Origin: Fenollaria sporofastidiosus
GTDB taxonomy: Bacteria; Bacillota; Clostridia; Tissierellales; Peptoniphilaceae
Assembly: GCF_943169635.2 (NCBI RefSeq)
Contig: NZ_OW968186.1
Coordinates: 1,566,064-1,630,063, forward strand
DNA length: 64,000 nucleotides
Direction of reading: 5' to 3'
How positions within the stretch are numbered: position 1 is the stretch's first letter; the number at the start of each line of letters is the position of its first letter. The translations under genes were made by a program, and so were the position numbers. Positions 27,538 to 37,127 of the stretch are shown here, piece by piece. A model generated the notes under the pieces. It was not told where the DNA came from and did no database searches. It saw only the letters and a list, made by a program, of their open reading frames with translations.

Positions 27538-29364
27538 TTATTCTCCAAGAACTTCTAAGAATTCTTTTCTATTGATTGTTTCTTTTTCAAGAAGTGTTTG
27601 AGCTAATCTTTCAAGCTGCTCTTTGTGTGTAAGAAGAATTTGTGTTGCTTCTTCCTTCGCCTTTAATATGAAGTCTTTAATCTCTTGGTCGATGGCATAT
27701 TGAACTTCTTCTGAGTAAACCTTTGTTCTGCCATAGTCCCTGCCTATGAAGACGTTCTCGCCTTCGTTGTCATAGCAAACTGGTCCAAGCTTTTCACTCA
27801 TACCATAGACAGTAACCATGCTCTTGGCAATGTCTGTCGCTCTTTCTATGTCGTTTGACGCTCCTGTAGATATATCTTTGAAGATAATCTCTTCAGCGAT
27901 CCTACCGCCAAGTAAGGACTTAAGCATATTCTCCATCATGGACTTAGTTGTGTAATTAAAGTCTTCTTTTGGAAGATACTCTGTGAAGCCGCCTGCTCTA
28001 CCTCTCGGTACTATAGTAATCATATTGACAGGATATAACTCATCTGTGTAATGGCTAACTATAGCGTGACCTGCTTCGTGATATGCAACTATCTGTCTTT
28101 CTTTTTCTATAACAGTTTGTGATTTCTTCTCTGGTCCCGCAACCACCTTGATGGAAGCTTCTTGAACAAGTCTCATTGGTATTACATCTAAGTTTTCTCT
28201 AGCAGTTAGTAGAGCCGCTTCATTAAGAAGGTTCTCAAGATCTGCCGGTGAGAAACCAACTGTCTTCTTTGCAATATTCTCCAAGTCTACATCATCAGCA
28301 AGCTTTTTGTTTCTTGCATGAACTTCAAGTATTGCCTTTCTTGCCTTCACATCAGGAAGCGATACGTAGATATTTCTATCGAATCTGCCTGGTCTTAATA
28401 AAGCTTTATCAAGTATGTCTGGCCTATTAGTTGCAGCCATAACGATGATGCCTTCGTTTTGAGAGAAACCGTCCATCTCAACAAGTAATTGATTTAGTGT
28501 TTGCTCTCTTTCGTCGTTGCCGCCGCCAAGGCCTGCGCCTCTTTGTCTACCAACAGCGTCGATTTCATCGATGAAGACTATGCATGGTGCGTTCTTCTTT
28601 GCTGTTTGGAATAAATCTCTAACTCTTGAAGCACCAACACCTACAAACATCTCTACAAAGTCTGAACCGGATATAGTGTAGAATGGAACGCCTGCTTCGC
28701 CAGCAACAGCCTTTGATAGATATGTTTTACCTGTACCAGGCTCACCAACTAGCAAAACGCCCTTCGGTATTCTCGCGCCAAGCTTGATATACTTCATTGG
28801 GTTCCTTAGGAAGTCAACTATCTCAAATAGTTCTTCCTTTTCTTCGACAAGTCCTGCTACATCAGCAAACTTGATAACTTTACCATTAACCGCCTTTGAC
28901 TCTCTAGCTCTTGACCTGCCAAAATTTTGTGGGCTCCCTGTATCTTGTCCTCTTGGTGCAAGCAGCGCACGCATAATGAATATAAAGAATAGCATGGATC
29001 CTGCCATCATGATTATATTCATCATCATAGAGTTGTCCCTTGGCATAGTAACGTCGTATTGAATCTTATTAGCTATGACTCTATCCTTAACGTAGTCATC
29101 ATATATAGACTGCCAAACATTAGGATCCACTTCTACATAATCATTCTTGCCGTCGTTCTTTGTATATTTAAAACCATAGCCCTCTTGGCTAATCCTTTTT
29201 ACTTTTCCATCTTTAATATCGTTTATGAAAGTATTGACATTGGCCTTGTCATCAGAAAAAAATCCATCTGAGAAGAATCTCAATGAAAAAAAGACAAGTA
29301 TCAATATCAGTGCATAAACAATAAGATTTCTATATAAAGATTTCTTCAAATTATTCCTCCTCAC
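27538..29364 (-). CDS. ftsH: ATP-dependent zinc metalloprotease FtsH
   Basis: 608 aa. TM helices lie near residues 12-29 and 113-135 and enclose a small extracytoplasmic domain. The AAA+ module has Walker A GEPGTGKT, Walker [12 protein letters not shown], and the [21 protein letters not shown]. The protease domain has the zinc motif HEAGH near residue 430. It degrades membrane and regulatory proteins. Position after tilS and hpt is the conserved Firmicutes order. The start overlaps the hpt stop by 14 bases. Confidence 0.98.
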   Translation of the reverse strand: MRRNNLKKSLYRNLIVYALILILVFFSLRFFSDGFFSDDKANVNTFINDIKDGKVKRISQEGYGFKYTKNDGKNDYVEVDPNVWQSIYDDYVKDRVIANKIQYDVTMPRDNSMMMNIIMMAGSMLFFIFIMRALLAPRGQDTGSPQNFGRSRARESKAVNGKVIKFADVAGLVEEKEELFEIVDFLRNPMKYIKLGARIPKGVLLVGEPGTGKTYLSKAVAGEAGVPFYTISGSDFVEMFVGVGASRVRDLFQTAKKNAPCIVFIDEIDAVGRQRGAGLGGGNDEREQTLNQLLVEMDGFSQNEGIIVMAATNRPDILDKALLRPGRFDRNIYVSLPDVKARKAILEVHARNKKLADDVDLENIAKKTVGFSPADLENLLNEAALLTARENLDVIPMRLVQEASIKVVAGPEKKSQTVIEKERQIVAYHEAGHAIVSHYTDELYPVNMITIVPRGRAGGFTEYLPKEDFNYTTKSMMENMLKSLLGGRIAEEIIFKDISTGASNDIERATDIAKSMVTVYGMSEKLGPVCYDNEGENVFIGRDYGRTKVYSEEVQYAIDQEIKDFILKAKEEATQILLTHKEQLERLAQTLLEKETINRKEFLEVLGE

Positions 29365-29902
29365 CTAAACAAGTCTCATCTAAGACTCCTATGTACGGTA
29401 AATTCCTTAAGTGTTCGTTGAAGTCTAGACCATATCCAATGATAAACTTATCAGGTATTTCAAAACCAACATAGTCAACCTTTATGTCTACAACTCTTCT
29501 TTCGCTCTTGTTAAGAAGTGTTGCGATCTTAACTGACTTAGCACCCTTGTTTAATAAGTACTCGTGAAGGCACTTAAGAGTGTAGCCAGAGTCAATAATA
29601 TCTTCAACGATAAGTATGTCCTCACCCTTTGGATCAAACTCCATATCCAGCTTTATATTAACCTTACCATCAGACTTAGTCTTAGATCCATAGCTAGATG
29701 CTCTCATAAAGTCAACTCTAAGCTCATGATTGTCGATATTTTTAATTAAATCAGCCATAAATACAAAACTGCCCTTCAATATCCCAACAAATATCGGATT
29801 CTTGCCCTTGTAATCTTCAGTAATTACCTTTGCTAAGTCTAAAACTTTTTCTTGAATTTGTTCTTCTGTGAACATAATTTCTTTAATTCTATAAGCCATC
29901 AT
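29351..29902 (-). CDS. hpt: Hypoxanthine phosphoribosyltransferase
   Basis: 183 aa. It has the PRPP-binding motif ILIVEDIIDSGYTLKCL and the early block GILKGSFVFMADL. Two adjacent ATGs follow GGAGGATA; either 29902 or 29899 may be used. It salvages hypoxanthine and guanine. It overlaps tilS and ftsH at its two ends, as in the usual tilS-hpt-ftsH operon. Confidence 0.95.
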   Translation of the reverse strand: MMAYRIKEIMFTEEQIQEKVLDLAKVITEDYKGKNPIFVGILKGSFVFMADLIKNIDNHELRVDFMRASSYGSKTKSDGKVNIKLDMEFDPKGEDILIVEDIIDSGYTLKCLHEYLLNKGAKSVKIATLLNKSERRVVDIKVDYVGFEIPDKFIIGYGLDFNEHLRNLPYIGVLDETCLGEEE

Positions 29903-31244
29903 TATCCTCCATTATAATGTTTAAATACTTTTTAGTTTTATCACTCGCTCTATACTTATTGGCAATGTCGTAGCCAATAACGCAAGCAATTTCGTCATCA
30001 TTTGTAAGGAATAAAACTTTACTTCTTTCCTCACTAGATACCTTCTTATCTATGAAGTAGTCTTTAATCTTCTTAGAGCCCTGCATGCCGAAGGGGTTGA
30101 ATCTGTCGCCACTTCTTCTATTCCTAATCATAAGCCTACCACTTAATAAGTCGTAATCTAAATACTTCTTGCTAAGCACTCTATCGCTTAAAACGAATTT
30201 AAACTTAGTCCCATAAATATTGTATGCTTTATCTAATTTAAAGTCAAGAGATATTTCTTCTACTTTCTCATTGCTACTAGAGTCTTTGAGAGTAGTTTTA
30301 TCAAAATCATTCATAAGATAAAACTTGCCATCTATGTCATACTTTTTACCCGATTCAAGCGAAATTAAATTAATCATATCTTCAATATTGTCCTTGCTAA
30401 TGTTGTTTAGATACTGAAGATGCTCTTTTAAAAATTTTCTAAGAACTAAAGTTTTCTCATAGTGATCAAGTTCATTAAATGCATCTCTAATAATGCTCTT
30501 CTCAGTAACTATAGCTTCATATTTGTCCTTAAGTATAGCATCTAAGTAAGAGTTATTCTCCTTTGCAATAGATGCAAGCCTTGTCATAGATGAGATGATA
30601 TTATCATTGAAGTCCCTCTCTATAAGAGGCAAGATTTCGTTACGAATGATGTTTCTCTTGTAATCATTAGTAAAGTTAGTAGAGTCGTCTACATATCGTA
30701 TGCCCTCATCCTTTATATACTTAAGTATCTCTTTCTTGTCAAAGCAAAGTATCGGCCTTATATAAAAGTCCCTTCTCAGAGGTATGGACTCAAGACCATC
30801 AAGGCCTGCTCCTCTAAATATATTTAGAAACATAGTCTCAACAACGTCGTTTTTGTTGTGAGCTATGGCAACTGAATTAGCCTTGTATTTATCCTTAAGC
30901 TTTTCAAAGAAGATGTACCTAAGCTTGCGACCCGCCTCCTCACATGTAAGCGAGTGACTCTTAGCATAGCCTTGCATATCAATGTGCTCCACCTCATATA
31001 TAAGGCAGTTCTTCTGTGCGAGCCCCCTTACAAAGTCTTCATCCCTTTGTGCCTCTGCACCTCTAAGCCCATGGTTTACGTGGCACACTATAAGATTAAG
31101 ATTATACTCATCTTTTATACTTAAAAGCATTTCAAGCATAAAAACAGAGTCAGAGCCACCAGAGACCGCGCTGACTATAGTATCATTTTTAGATATTAAA
31201 TTGTTTTCTTTAATGAAATTTTTGAACTTTTCTAAACTATTCAT
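29889..31244 (-). CDS. tilS: tRNA(Ile)-lysidine synthase
   Basis: 451 aa from ATG 31244 (AGAGGTTTCTT); the frame extends 6 codons further. The N-type ATP pyrophosphatase motif SGGSDS (AVSGGSDSVFMLEML) and HVNHGLRGAEAQRDE are present. The C-terminal substrate domain ends with RNRRSGDRFNPFGMQGSKKIKDYFIDKKV. It makes lysidine at position 34 of the AUA-reading tRNA-Ile, an essential function. Confidence 0.95.
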   Translation of the reverse strand: MNSLEKFKNFIKENNLISKNDTIVSAVSGGSDSVFMLEMLLSIKDEYNLNLIVCHVNHGLRGAEAQRDEDFVRGLAQKNCLIYEVEHIDMQGYAKSHSLTCEEAGRKLRYIFFEKLKDKYKANSVAIAHNKNDVVETMFLNIFRGAGLDGLESIPLRRDFYIRPILCFDKKEILKYIKDEGIRYVDDSTNFTNDYKRNIIRNEILPLIERDFNDNIISSMTRLASIAKENNSYLDAILKDKYEAIVTEKSIIRDAFNELDHYEKTLVLRKFLKEHLQYLNNISKDNIEDMINLISLESGKKYDIDGKFYLMNDFDKTTLKDSSSNEKVEEISLDFKLDKAYNIYGTKFKFVLSDRVLSKKYLDYDLLSGRLMIRNRRSGDRFNPFGMQGSKKIKDYFIDKKVSSEERSKVLFLTNDDEIACVIGYDIANKYRASDKTKKYLNIIMEDNDGL

Positions 31245-31341
31245 AAGAAACCTCTGATACAATACATTTATTTAAAAGTAAAATTAAAGGCTGAACTAAA
31301 CCCGTCCAACCTTGAAAAATCATATTACATCGAAAAAACGA

Positions 31342-31824
31342 TTAATTCTTGTAGTCACCTTTCTTTGCATGATAACTACTTCTTCTGTTCTCTTTAAACT
31401 TCATTTGATCCATCTTCTCAGTGCTTTCTTTTAAGAATCTTGAGATCTTGTCTTCGAAGCTTAAATTTTCTGTTTCTGTTTTTTCTCCTTCCCAAGTATA
31501 TGGCTTTCTAGCTTGAGATTTAGAAAAATCTTTTTTAGCCTTTGGGAAATCTTTTTTATTATTAAAATCTCTTTGCTTAGGAAATTCTTTTTTTGGAAGA
31601 GTTTGTTTAATTGACAAACTTAGCTTTCCGTTTTCATTCGATAAAACTTTAGCCTTAACCTCTTGTCCCTTCTTCAAAACGTCTGAAACATTTTCAACAT
31701 AATCGTTCGATATCTCCGAGATATGTACAAGACCGTTTTGGCCACCTTCTATCTCGATGAAAGCACCAAATTTAGTTATATTAACTACTTTTCCACTCAC
31801 GATGTCTCCAACTGAAAGCGTCAT
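31342..31824 (-). CDS. S1-domain RNA-binding protein (YabR-like)
   Basis: 160 aa. Residues about 3-72 are one S1 domain (VGDIVSGKVVNITKFGAFIEIEGGQNGLVHISEIS), followed by a basic, low-complexity tail rich in Lys, Phe and Asp repeats. ATG 31824 lies 12 bases after GGAGG; a TTG at 31833 is only 3 bases away, so the ATG is preferred. It is the general stress/YabR position next to divIC. Probably acts on the ribosome or mRNA. Confidence 0.85.
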   Translation of the reverse strand: MTLSVGDIVSGKVVNITKFGAFIEIEGGQNGLVHISEISNDYVENVSDVLKKGQEVKAKVLSNENGKLSLSIKQTLPKKEFPKQRDFNNKKDFPKAKKDFSKSQARKPYTWEGEKTETENLSFEDKISRFLKESTEKMDQMKFKENRRSSYHAKKGDYKN

Positions 31825-31848
31825 AAAAAACAAAATCCTCCTTAATTA

Positions 31849-32157
31849 TTATTTGTTTTCCTTAAATATGTCAGTGTCGACTTTGTCAACAACCTTTATC
31901 TCTTTAGGCTTAATCATACCTAATTCATCTCTTGCTATTAGCTCAATAAATTCTTGAGTTTTAGACTTAGAAAGCAATACCTTTACGTTTGATATCTCAT
32001 CCTTTAGTTCTGCAATCTCTTCTTGCTTTGCCTTATCTTCTTTCACTAATTTATTGTAAGTTACAATTTGATTATAAAAATGGATTGACACGATTAGAAA
32101 CAATGAAATAAGTCCTAATTTGAATGCCGTGATTCCACCTTTTTTACTTTTTTTCAT
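31849..32157 (-). CDS. divIC: Septum formation initiator DivIC/FtsB family
   Basis: 102 aa from ATG 32157 (AAGGAGTGG). One TM helix near residues 12-30 (FKLGLISLFLIVSIHFYNQI) is followed by a coiled coil (EDKAKQEEIAELKDEISNVK) and IARDELGMIKPKE, the family signature. It is part of the divisome with FtsL and DivIB. Confidence 0.88.
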   Translation of the reverse strand: MKKSKKGGITAFKLGLISLFLIVSIHFYNQIVTYNKLVKEDKAKQEEIAELKDEISNVKVLLSKSKTQEFIELIARDELGMIKPKEIKVVDKVDTDIFKENK

Positions 32158-32176
32158 AATCACCACTCCTTACAAA

Positions 32177-32416
32177 TCATAGCTCTTTATACATCAGCTT
32201 AGCTTGATCTTTGTTTGGACTCTCCATCAAAGATACTACCTCATAGCTTCTGTGGTCTTCATTAAATGTTGTTGTTATAATGTCTCCAACCTTTAAATCA
32301 TCACCTGGCTTAGCTACTTTTGAATTTATAAGTATCTTGCCGCTTTTCGCAGCGTCATTAGCTACTGTTCTTCTTTTAATAATTCTCGATAGTTTTAAAA
32401 ACTTATCAAGTCTCAT
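32177..32416 (-). CDS. rqcP: S4-domain RNA-binding protein RqcP
   Basis: 79 aa. It is an S4 domain throughout: MRLDKFLKLSRIIKRRTVANDAAKSGKILIN, then KVAKPGDDLKVGDIITTTF. This matches RqcP (YabO), which helps RqcH add alanine tails to stalled nascent chains on 50S subunits. It lies between hup and divIC as in other Firmicutes. Confidence 0.9.
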   Translation of the reverse strand: MRLDKFLKLSRIIKRRTVANDAAKSGKILINSKVAKPGDDLKVGDIITTTFNEDHRSYEVVSLMESPNKDQAKLMYKEL

Positions 32417-32441
32417 AAAATCACCCTTATGTACATTGTAG

Positions 32442-32464
32442 AAAGTCAGGCATAGCCTGACTTT
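32442..32464 (-). terminator. Hairpin between hup and rqcP
   Basis: A perfect 10-bp stem AAAGTCAGGC/GCCTGACTTT with a 3-base loop. On the minus strand only CTTTC follows, so it may act as a weak terminator or processing site that separates highly expressed hup from the operon. Confidence 0.55.
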
Positions 32465-32514
32465 TTACTTATTGTGTCGTAAAAATCTTACTTGATGAAA
32501 AACATCAAATTAGA

Positions 32515-32814
32515 TTATTTACATTTCTTTTTGCATTTAGTGTTAACTGTTTCTTTTAAAGTCTTACCAGCTTTGAAAACAGGTGCCTTAGATGCAGGAA
32601 TTTTTATTTTTTGCTTAGGATCTCTAGGGTTTCTTCCTTCTCTAGCTTTTCTGTCCTTTACTTCGAAAGTACCAAAGCCTACTAGTTGAACCTTTTCGCC
32701 TTTTTTAAGTGTGTCAGTAACAACACCTGTGAAAGCGTTTAGACAAGCTTCAACATCTTTTTTAGTCATTTCAGTTTTTTCAGCCATAGCTGCAACTAAT
32801 TGAGATTTGTTCAT
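32515..32814 (-). CDS. hup: HU family DNA-binding protein with Cys-Lys tail
   Basis: 99 aa. It opens MNKSQLVAAMAEKTEMTKKDVEACLNAF and has GEKVQLVGFGTFEVKDRKAREGRNPRDPKQKIKIPASKAPVFKAGK, the complete HU arm. The C-terminus carries an extra tail ending TKCKKKCK, about nine residues beyond the usual end (FKAGK-LKE-VN). HU compacts the nucleoid. It has its own promoter and the ribosome site AAAAGGAGGATTTATC. Confidence 0.96.
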   Translation of the reverse strand: MNKSQLVAAMAEKTEMTKKDVEACLNAFTGVVTDTLKKGEKVQLVGFGTFEVKDRKAREGRNPRDPKQKIKIPASKAPVFKAGKTLKETVNTKCKKKCK

Positions 32815-32872
32815 GATAAATCCTCCTTTTAAAAAGTGCTTGAAAAGCCATTCGTGGCCCTTCTATACTTAT

Positions 32873-32900
32873 ATTATAACCTATTTTCTCTAAAAATCAA
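32873..32900 (-). promoter_or_regulatory. Promoter of hup
   Basis: TTGATT (32895-32900), 16 bases, TATAAT (32873-32878) on the minus strand. Confidence 0.8.
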
Positions 32901-32951
32901 GGTTTTTTTACATTTTTTTGTAATTTTATTGAAAAAATAGCGATTTTTTTG

Positions 32952-34520
32952 CTATTTTGATATAAAATCTTCAATTTTTACTAGTTTTAGTAAGAGTACG
33001 AGGCCTCCATAAACTATTATTCCAAGCAAAATTGATATTGATATTGATATTAAAAGTGAGAACTTAATGCTCAATATATCATATGAAACTTTAACTGCTA
33101 GTGCCATAATTATACTTACAGCTAAAATTTTAAGTGCATATGAAAGCAAATTGTATTTCTTATCAAGTATTTTTTCAAGGTCTATATAGTTTAATACCAT
33201 TGCAAGAATGAAGGCAATGTTTGTACTAATTGCTGCTCCTTTTACATTAAAGAAGCTTATGCCTGTTAGTACATACGTTAAAACTACTTTAACCGCTGAA
33301 CCTATGAAAAGATTTTTAACCGGCTTTTCAGGTCTGCCTACTGCTTGAAGTATTGCTGTTAGTATCTGTATCATACATAGACAGATAAGACTTACAGATA
33401 GTATGCTTAGTAGCTGTGCTGTTCCTTCTATGGCCTCAGGAGAGTTGTTGTAGTATATCAAGCTTATGATTGGTTTACTTAGCGCTATAAAGCCAAGTGT
33501 GCATGGAAATGCAAAAAGACAAGTAAACTTAAGTCCTGAATATATTGTTTGATGCATCTTATCAAAATCTTTTTTAACCATGCAAGCTGATACTAAAGGC
33601 ACTATACTCATCGACAAGGCTATGGATATTGCTTGTGGCATATTAATAAGGGTAGTTGCCATGCCTTTAAGCCAACCGAACATATCGTTTGCTTCGCTTA
33701 TAGTGTAACCTATATCAGTAAGTCTCATAAAGACAAGCTTTGTATCTATAAAGTCCATGATTGGATTGATTGACGCGCCTATGGTGATAGGTACTGCTAT
33801 GGATAGTATGTTTTTTATAACTTCACTATCGCTGTACATAAAACCGCTTTGGTCTAATTGCTTTTCATTCTTATAATCTTTATACTTTAATAAAAATACT
33901 GCAAGCAAAAATAAAAAGCCAAAAAAGGCTCCGATCGAACCACCTGATTGCGCAGCGCCTGCAGCAACTGCAACTCCATACATATTAAGTGCATACTTTG
34001 TTAGTATTAGTCCAAAGATGAGCTTGAAGAGCTGCTCTATAACTTGTGAGATTGCTGTTGGCACCATGTTGTCCTTACCTTGATAAAAGCCTCTAAATGA
34101 TGACATAAGAGGTGAGAATACAAGGGCAGGTATTAGTGCAACTAATGAGTACCAACTGTTTTCATTTTGCAAAAAGCCAACTATTTGATGGCTAAACACG
34201 TATACAAAGAGTGCACTTATTATGCCTAAGGCAAACATAAGTTTTGTCGACTCTACGAATACTTTGTGTGCTGCTTTTATCCTACCCAAAGCATAGTTTT
34301 CAGATACAAGCTTGGCAACTGCCACAGGTAGGCCTGCTGTCGATATAGTCAGCAGTATTAGATACACTGGATAAGCCGCTTGATAGTAGCCTATCCCTGT
34401 ATCCATGATGATGTTTGTTATTGGTATTCTGTACACGGCACCTATGATTTTAACTACGATGCCTGCTAATACAAGTATAAATGTATTTTTAAAAAATTTA
34501 CTAGTTTTCTTCTTTTCCAT
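32952..34520 (-). CDS. MOP-family flippase (SpoVB/YabM/MurJ-like)
   Basis: 522 aa with about 14 hydrophobic segments. The start TSKFFKNTFILVLAGIVVKIIGAVYRIPITNIIMDTGIGYYQAAYPVYLILLTIS is diagnostic of the polysaccharide/lipid II flippase branch (SpoVB, YabM, MurJ), as is FRGFYQGKDNMVPTAISQVIEQLFKLIFG. It probably flips a lipid-linked cell-wall precursor. It follows the atypical response regulator by 3 bases and may be read from the sel operon. Confidence 0.9.
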   Translation of the reverse strand: MEKKKTSKFFKNTFILVLAGIVVKIIGAVYRIPITNIIMDTGIGYYQAAYPVYLILLTISTAGLPVAVAKLVSENYALGRIKAAHKVFVESTKLMFALGIISALFVYVFSHQIVGFLQNENSWYSLVALIPALVFSPLMSSFRGFYQGKDNMVPTAISQVIEQLFKLIFGLILTKYALNMYGVAVAAGAAQSGGSIGAFFGFLFLLAVFLLKYKDYKNEKQLDQSGFMYSDSEVIKNILSIAVPITIGASINPIMDFIDTKLVFMRLTDIGYTISEANDMFGWLKGMATTLINMPQAISIALSMSIVPLVSACMVKKDFDKMHQTIYSGLKFTCLFAFPCTLGFIALSKPIISLIYYNNSPEAIEGTAQLLSILSVSLICLCMIQILTAILQAVGRPEKPVKNLFIGSAVKVVLTYVLTGISFFNVKGAAISTNIAFILAMVLNYIDLEKILDKKYNLLSYALKILAVSIIMALAVKVSYDILSIKFSLLISISISILLGIIVYGGLVLLLKLVKIEDFISK

Positions 34521-34523
34521 ATA

Positions 34524-35207
34524 TTAATCTACGAAGTAGTAGCCTACCCCCCATTTAGTCTTTAAAAATTTTGGTCTCTTGCTGCTCTCTTCTATCTTGT
34601 TTCTAAGCCTTCTTATGTGAACGTCAACAGTTCTTTCATCGCCATAGAATTGATAGCCCCAAACCTTCTCCAAAAGGTCCTTTCTCGAGAACACTTGTTC
34701 TTTATTCGATGCAAGTATATATAAAAGGTCGAACTCCTTGCCTGTAAGCGAAATTTCAACTCCATCTTTAAAGAGTTTTCTGCCTATGGTGTTGATTGTG
34801 AAGTGATTAAACTCAAGCATGTTGTTCTTTGCATCATCGTTTGCGCCTTGCACTCTTCTGAAAAGTGACTTCATCCTTGCCTTTAGCTCAAGTATATTGT
34901 AAGGCTTAACTAAAAAGTCATCTGCGCCATATTCAAGTGCGAGTATCTTCTTAATCTCTTCCTTATTGTTAGTTGATATGATGATGGCAACATTCGATGC
35001 TCTTCTTATATCTTGGCATAGATTTAGACCGCTCTTGTCTGGCAAATCTATCTCCATAATTATTAAATTGTACTCGTTCGGCTTAAGAAGTTTTGATGCT
35101 TCTTCAGCACTATATGCAGTATCTATCAGATACTCATCTTGCTCAAGACTGTATTTTAGCCCCTGAACAAAGGTTTCATCACTATCTATAAGTAAAATCT
35201 TTTGCAT
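34524..35207 (-). CDS. Orphan OmpR-family response regulator with Glu at the phosphoacceptor position
   Basis: 227 aa with the full OmpR layout: receiver about 1-115, winged helix about 130-227 (ISLTGKEFDLLYILA, ERTVDVHIRRLRNKIEE). In the receiver the acceptor motif reads IIMEIDLP: Glu52 (GAG at 35052-35054) replaces Asp, which the other regulator in this window keeps as Asp52 in IILDIMMP. The acidic pair is also altered (LIDSDE, Ser9). Lys in LVKPYN is kept. Glu often mimics the phosphorylated state, so it may be permanently active. No kinase is adjacent. It is 6 bases after selB and 3 before the flippase. Confidence 0.92.
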   Translation of the reverse strand: MQKILLIDSDETFVQGLKYSLEQDEYLIDTAYSAEEASKLLKPNEYNLIIMEIDLPDKSGLNLCQDIRRASNVAIIISTNNKEEIKKILALEYGADDFLVKPYNILELKARMKSLFRRVQGANDDAKNNMLEFNHFTINTIGRKLFKDGVEISLTGKEFDLLYILASNKEQVFSRKDLLEKVWGYQFYGDERTVDVHIRRLRNKIEESSKRPKFLKTKWGVGYYFVD

Positions 35208-35213
35208 ATATAC

Positions 35214-37127
35214 CTACCTTTTTAATACTCTCTTATCGCCAAGCCTCTTTGTTAAGTTTGTCTTATCAAAGTCCTCTAGCAAAGCAAGCGATATCTTCCT
35301 GTTTGACGAGATAAGGTCTCTGTACTCAGCAAGACTTATCTCTTGATTCTTATTTAAAAACTTAATTAGCTCTTCTCTTGCATCTAAGAAGGCCTTGTAG
35401 CTTATGAAGTCATCTTGAAGCCTGTATATGCTCTTGCTTGCTTGCAAGTCTTGCAAAGCTTCGGATAAAAATTCATTATTGATCTTCATCTTCTCTTGGA
35501 TTTCATCCTTTGTTATGCCTTCATATTTGCTGTCTTCAACCAATTTTAATACCATGTCCATGGACTTTTTGTCCTCATCTGAAAGACTTGGTGCGTAACC
35601 CTTGATTGAAACTAGCTCGCCATTTAACTCTAAGCTGTCTTCCTTAAGTATAAGATCAAGCACATTCTCATAAAGTTTTTGATTGTTGTTAAGCTTCTTA
35701 AAGAATCTGTTCTTTATCTCTTCTTTGAATATTCCTCTTCTTAATGGATATTTTTCGTAATATTTATTTAAGTGAAGTATAAGTTCTTCATTTATATCGT
35801 GAATGTATCTTAATGAGATTGGATATAAACCGTTCTTTAGTTCGTAAACAACTATAGTTCCTTCATTTGCTAAATCTTTTAACTCTGAGTCTATTGACTC
35901 TTCTGACTTGCTAAGTAGTTTTGCAAGCTCTTTCTTGTTCAAGAAGTCTGTCTGTCTTGTGTAGATAAGATTATTTAGAACGTCTGTATCCGAACCTGTT
36001 TCGTTTATCTTAAACTCTTCAACTGCATCTTCGTCAAAACGTTTCTTCTTCTTTGGATTAGTCTCTAGCACAACGCCGCCTGCTATAGTCGACATTGGTG
36101 AGTAGAACCTTAGTATGAATCTATCAAGTCTCTTGCAAACTGTTTCGCTCTCAAGTATTAGCTGTGCGTAGCCTTCTTCTCCTGGGTTAAGCACCTCTTT
36201 ATCTAAAAGCACCACTCTTGCAAGTATCTCTTCAGTTCCTATATATAAGAAGACTCTCGATGCATTCTTTATGGATCTGTCTTGGTCTTTAATACATTCA
36301 ATCTTAACGTCTATAAGGTTGGTATTTTGAAGTGCATCAGGGTAACTAATTACGCTGCCCCTATGTATATCTTCCTTCTTAACACCAGGGATATTTAGTG
36401 CGCATCTTTGTGAAGCATAAGCCACGTCTTCAGACTCTTGATGCACTTGTATAGATCTAATCTTAGTCTTAATTCTCTCAGGATATATCTCTATATCATC
36501 TTGTAGAGATAGCTGTCCATCCATAAGCGTGCCTGTTACTATGGTTCCAAAGCCAGATATAACAAAGACTCTGTCGATAGGTAGTCTCGGTGTATCGTTC
36601 TTCTCTTCCTTTTCAAAACTATCTGCATGCTTTTTAAGTATCGCTTTTATATTATCAATGCCTTCTAAGGTCTTGTTAGATACTCTAACTATCTCAGAGT
36701 TTTCAAGGAAAGTTCCTTTTAGTGAGTCTCTGATGTCTGATGTGACAAGCTCTATCCACTCCTCATCAACTAAGTCTGTCTTAGTAAGAGCAACAAAGCC
36801 ATGCTTTACGCCAAGCATAGTAAGTATGTTAAGGTGCTCTATAGTTTGAGGCATAATACCCTCATCAGCAGCAATGACTAGCATAACAAGGTCCATGCCG
36901 CTAACGCCTTGCACCATATTTCTGATAAATTTCTCATGTCCTGGCACGTCAACTATACCTACTCTTAAATCCTTTTCAAGATCGAAGTAAGTAAAGCCAA
37001 GCTCTATCGATATTCCTCTTTTTTGTTCTTCCTTAAGTCTGTCAGTTTGTCTGCCAGTTAGTGCGCGTATTAAAGAAGTCTTGCCGTGGTCAACGTGACC
37101 TGCAGTTCCAAGTATTAAATGTTTCAC
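35214..37127 (-). CDS. selB: Selenocysteine-specific elongation factor SelB
   Basis: 637 aa from GTG 37127, sharing one base with the selA stop (TAGTG). G domain: [40 protein letters not shown]-Tu-like domains 2 and 3 follow. The C-terminal 200 residues are winged helices ([27 protein letters not shown]) that bind the SECIS hairpin. It delivers Sec-tRNA to UGA codons such as those in selD and the selenoglutaredoxin gene. Confidence 0.97.
   Translation of the reverse strand: MKHLILGTAGHVDHGKTSLIRALTGRQTDRLKEEQKRGISIELGFTYFDLEKDLRVGIVDVPGHEKFIRNMVQGVSGMDLVMLVIAADEGIMPQTIEHLNILTMLGVKHGFVALTKTDLVDEEWIELVTSDIRDSLKGTFLENSEIVRVSNKTLEGIDNIKAILKKHADSFEKEEKNDTPRLPIDRVFVISGFGTIVTGTLMDGQLSLQDDIEIYPERIKTKIRSIQVHQESEDVAYASQRCALNIPGVKKEDIHRGSVISYPDALQNTNLIDVKIECIKDQDRSIKNASRVFLYIGTEEILARVVLLDKEVLNPGEEGYAQLILESETVCKRLDRFILRFYSPMSTIAGGVVLETNPKKKKRFDEDAVEEFKINETGSDTDVLNNLIYTRQTDFLNKKELAKLLSKSEESIDSELKDLANEGTIVVYELKNGLYPISLRYIHDINEELILHLNKYYEKYPLRRGIFKEEIKNRFFKKLNNNQKLYENVLDLILKEDSLELNGELVSIKGYAPSLSDEDKKSMDMVLKLVEDSKYEGITKDEIQEKMKINNEFLSEALQDLQASKSIYRLQDDFISYKAFLDAREELIKFLNKNQEISLAEYRDLISSNRKISLALLEDFDKTNLTKRLGDKRVLKR

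Noticed and set aside
34966..36849. Plus-strand frames antisense to the response regulator and selB
   Set aside because: They lie wholly inside clear minus-strand genes and show Ser/Leu-rich composition typical of reverse frames.
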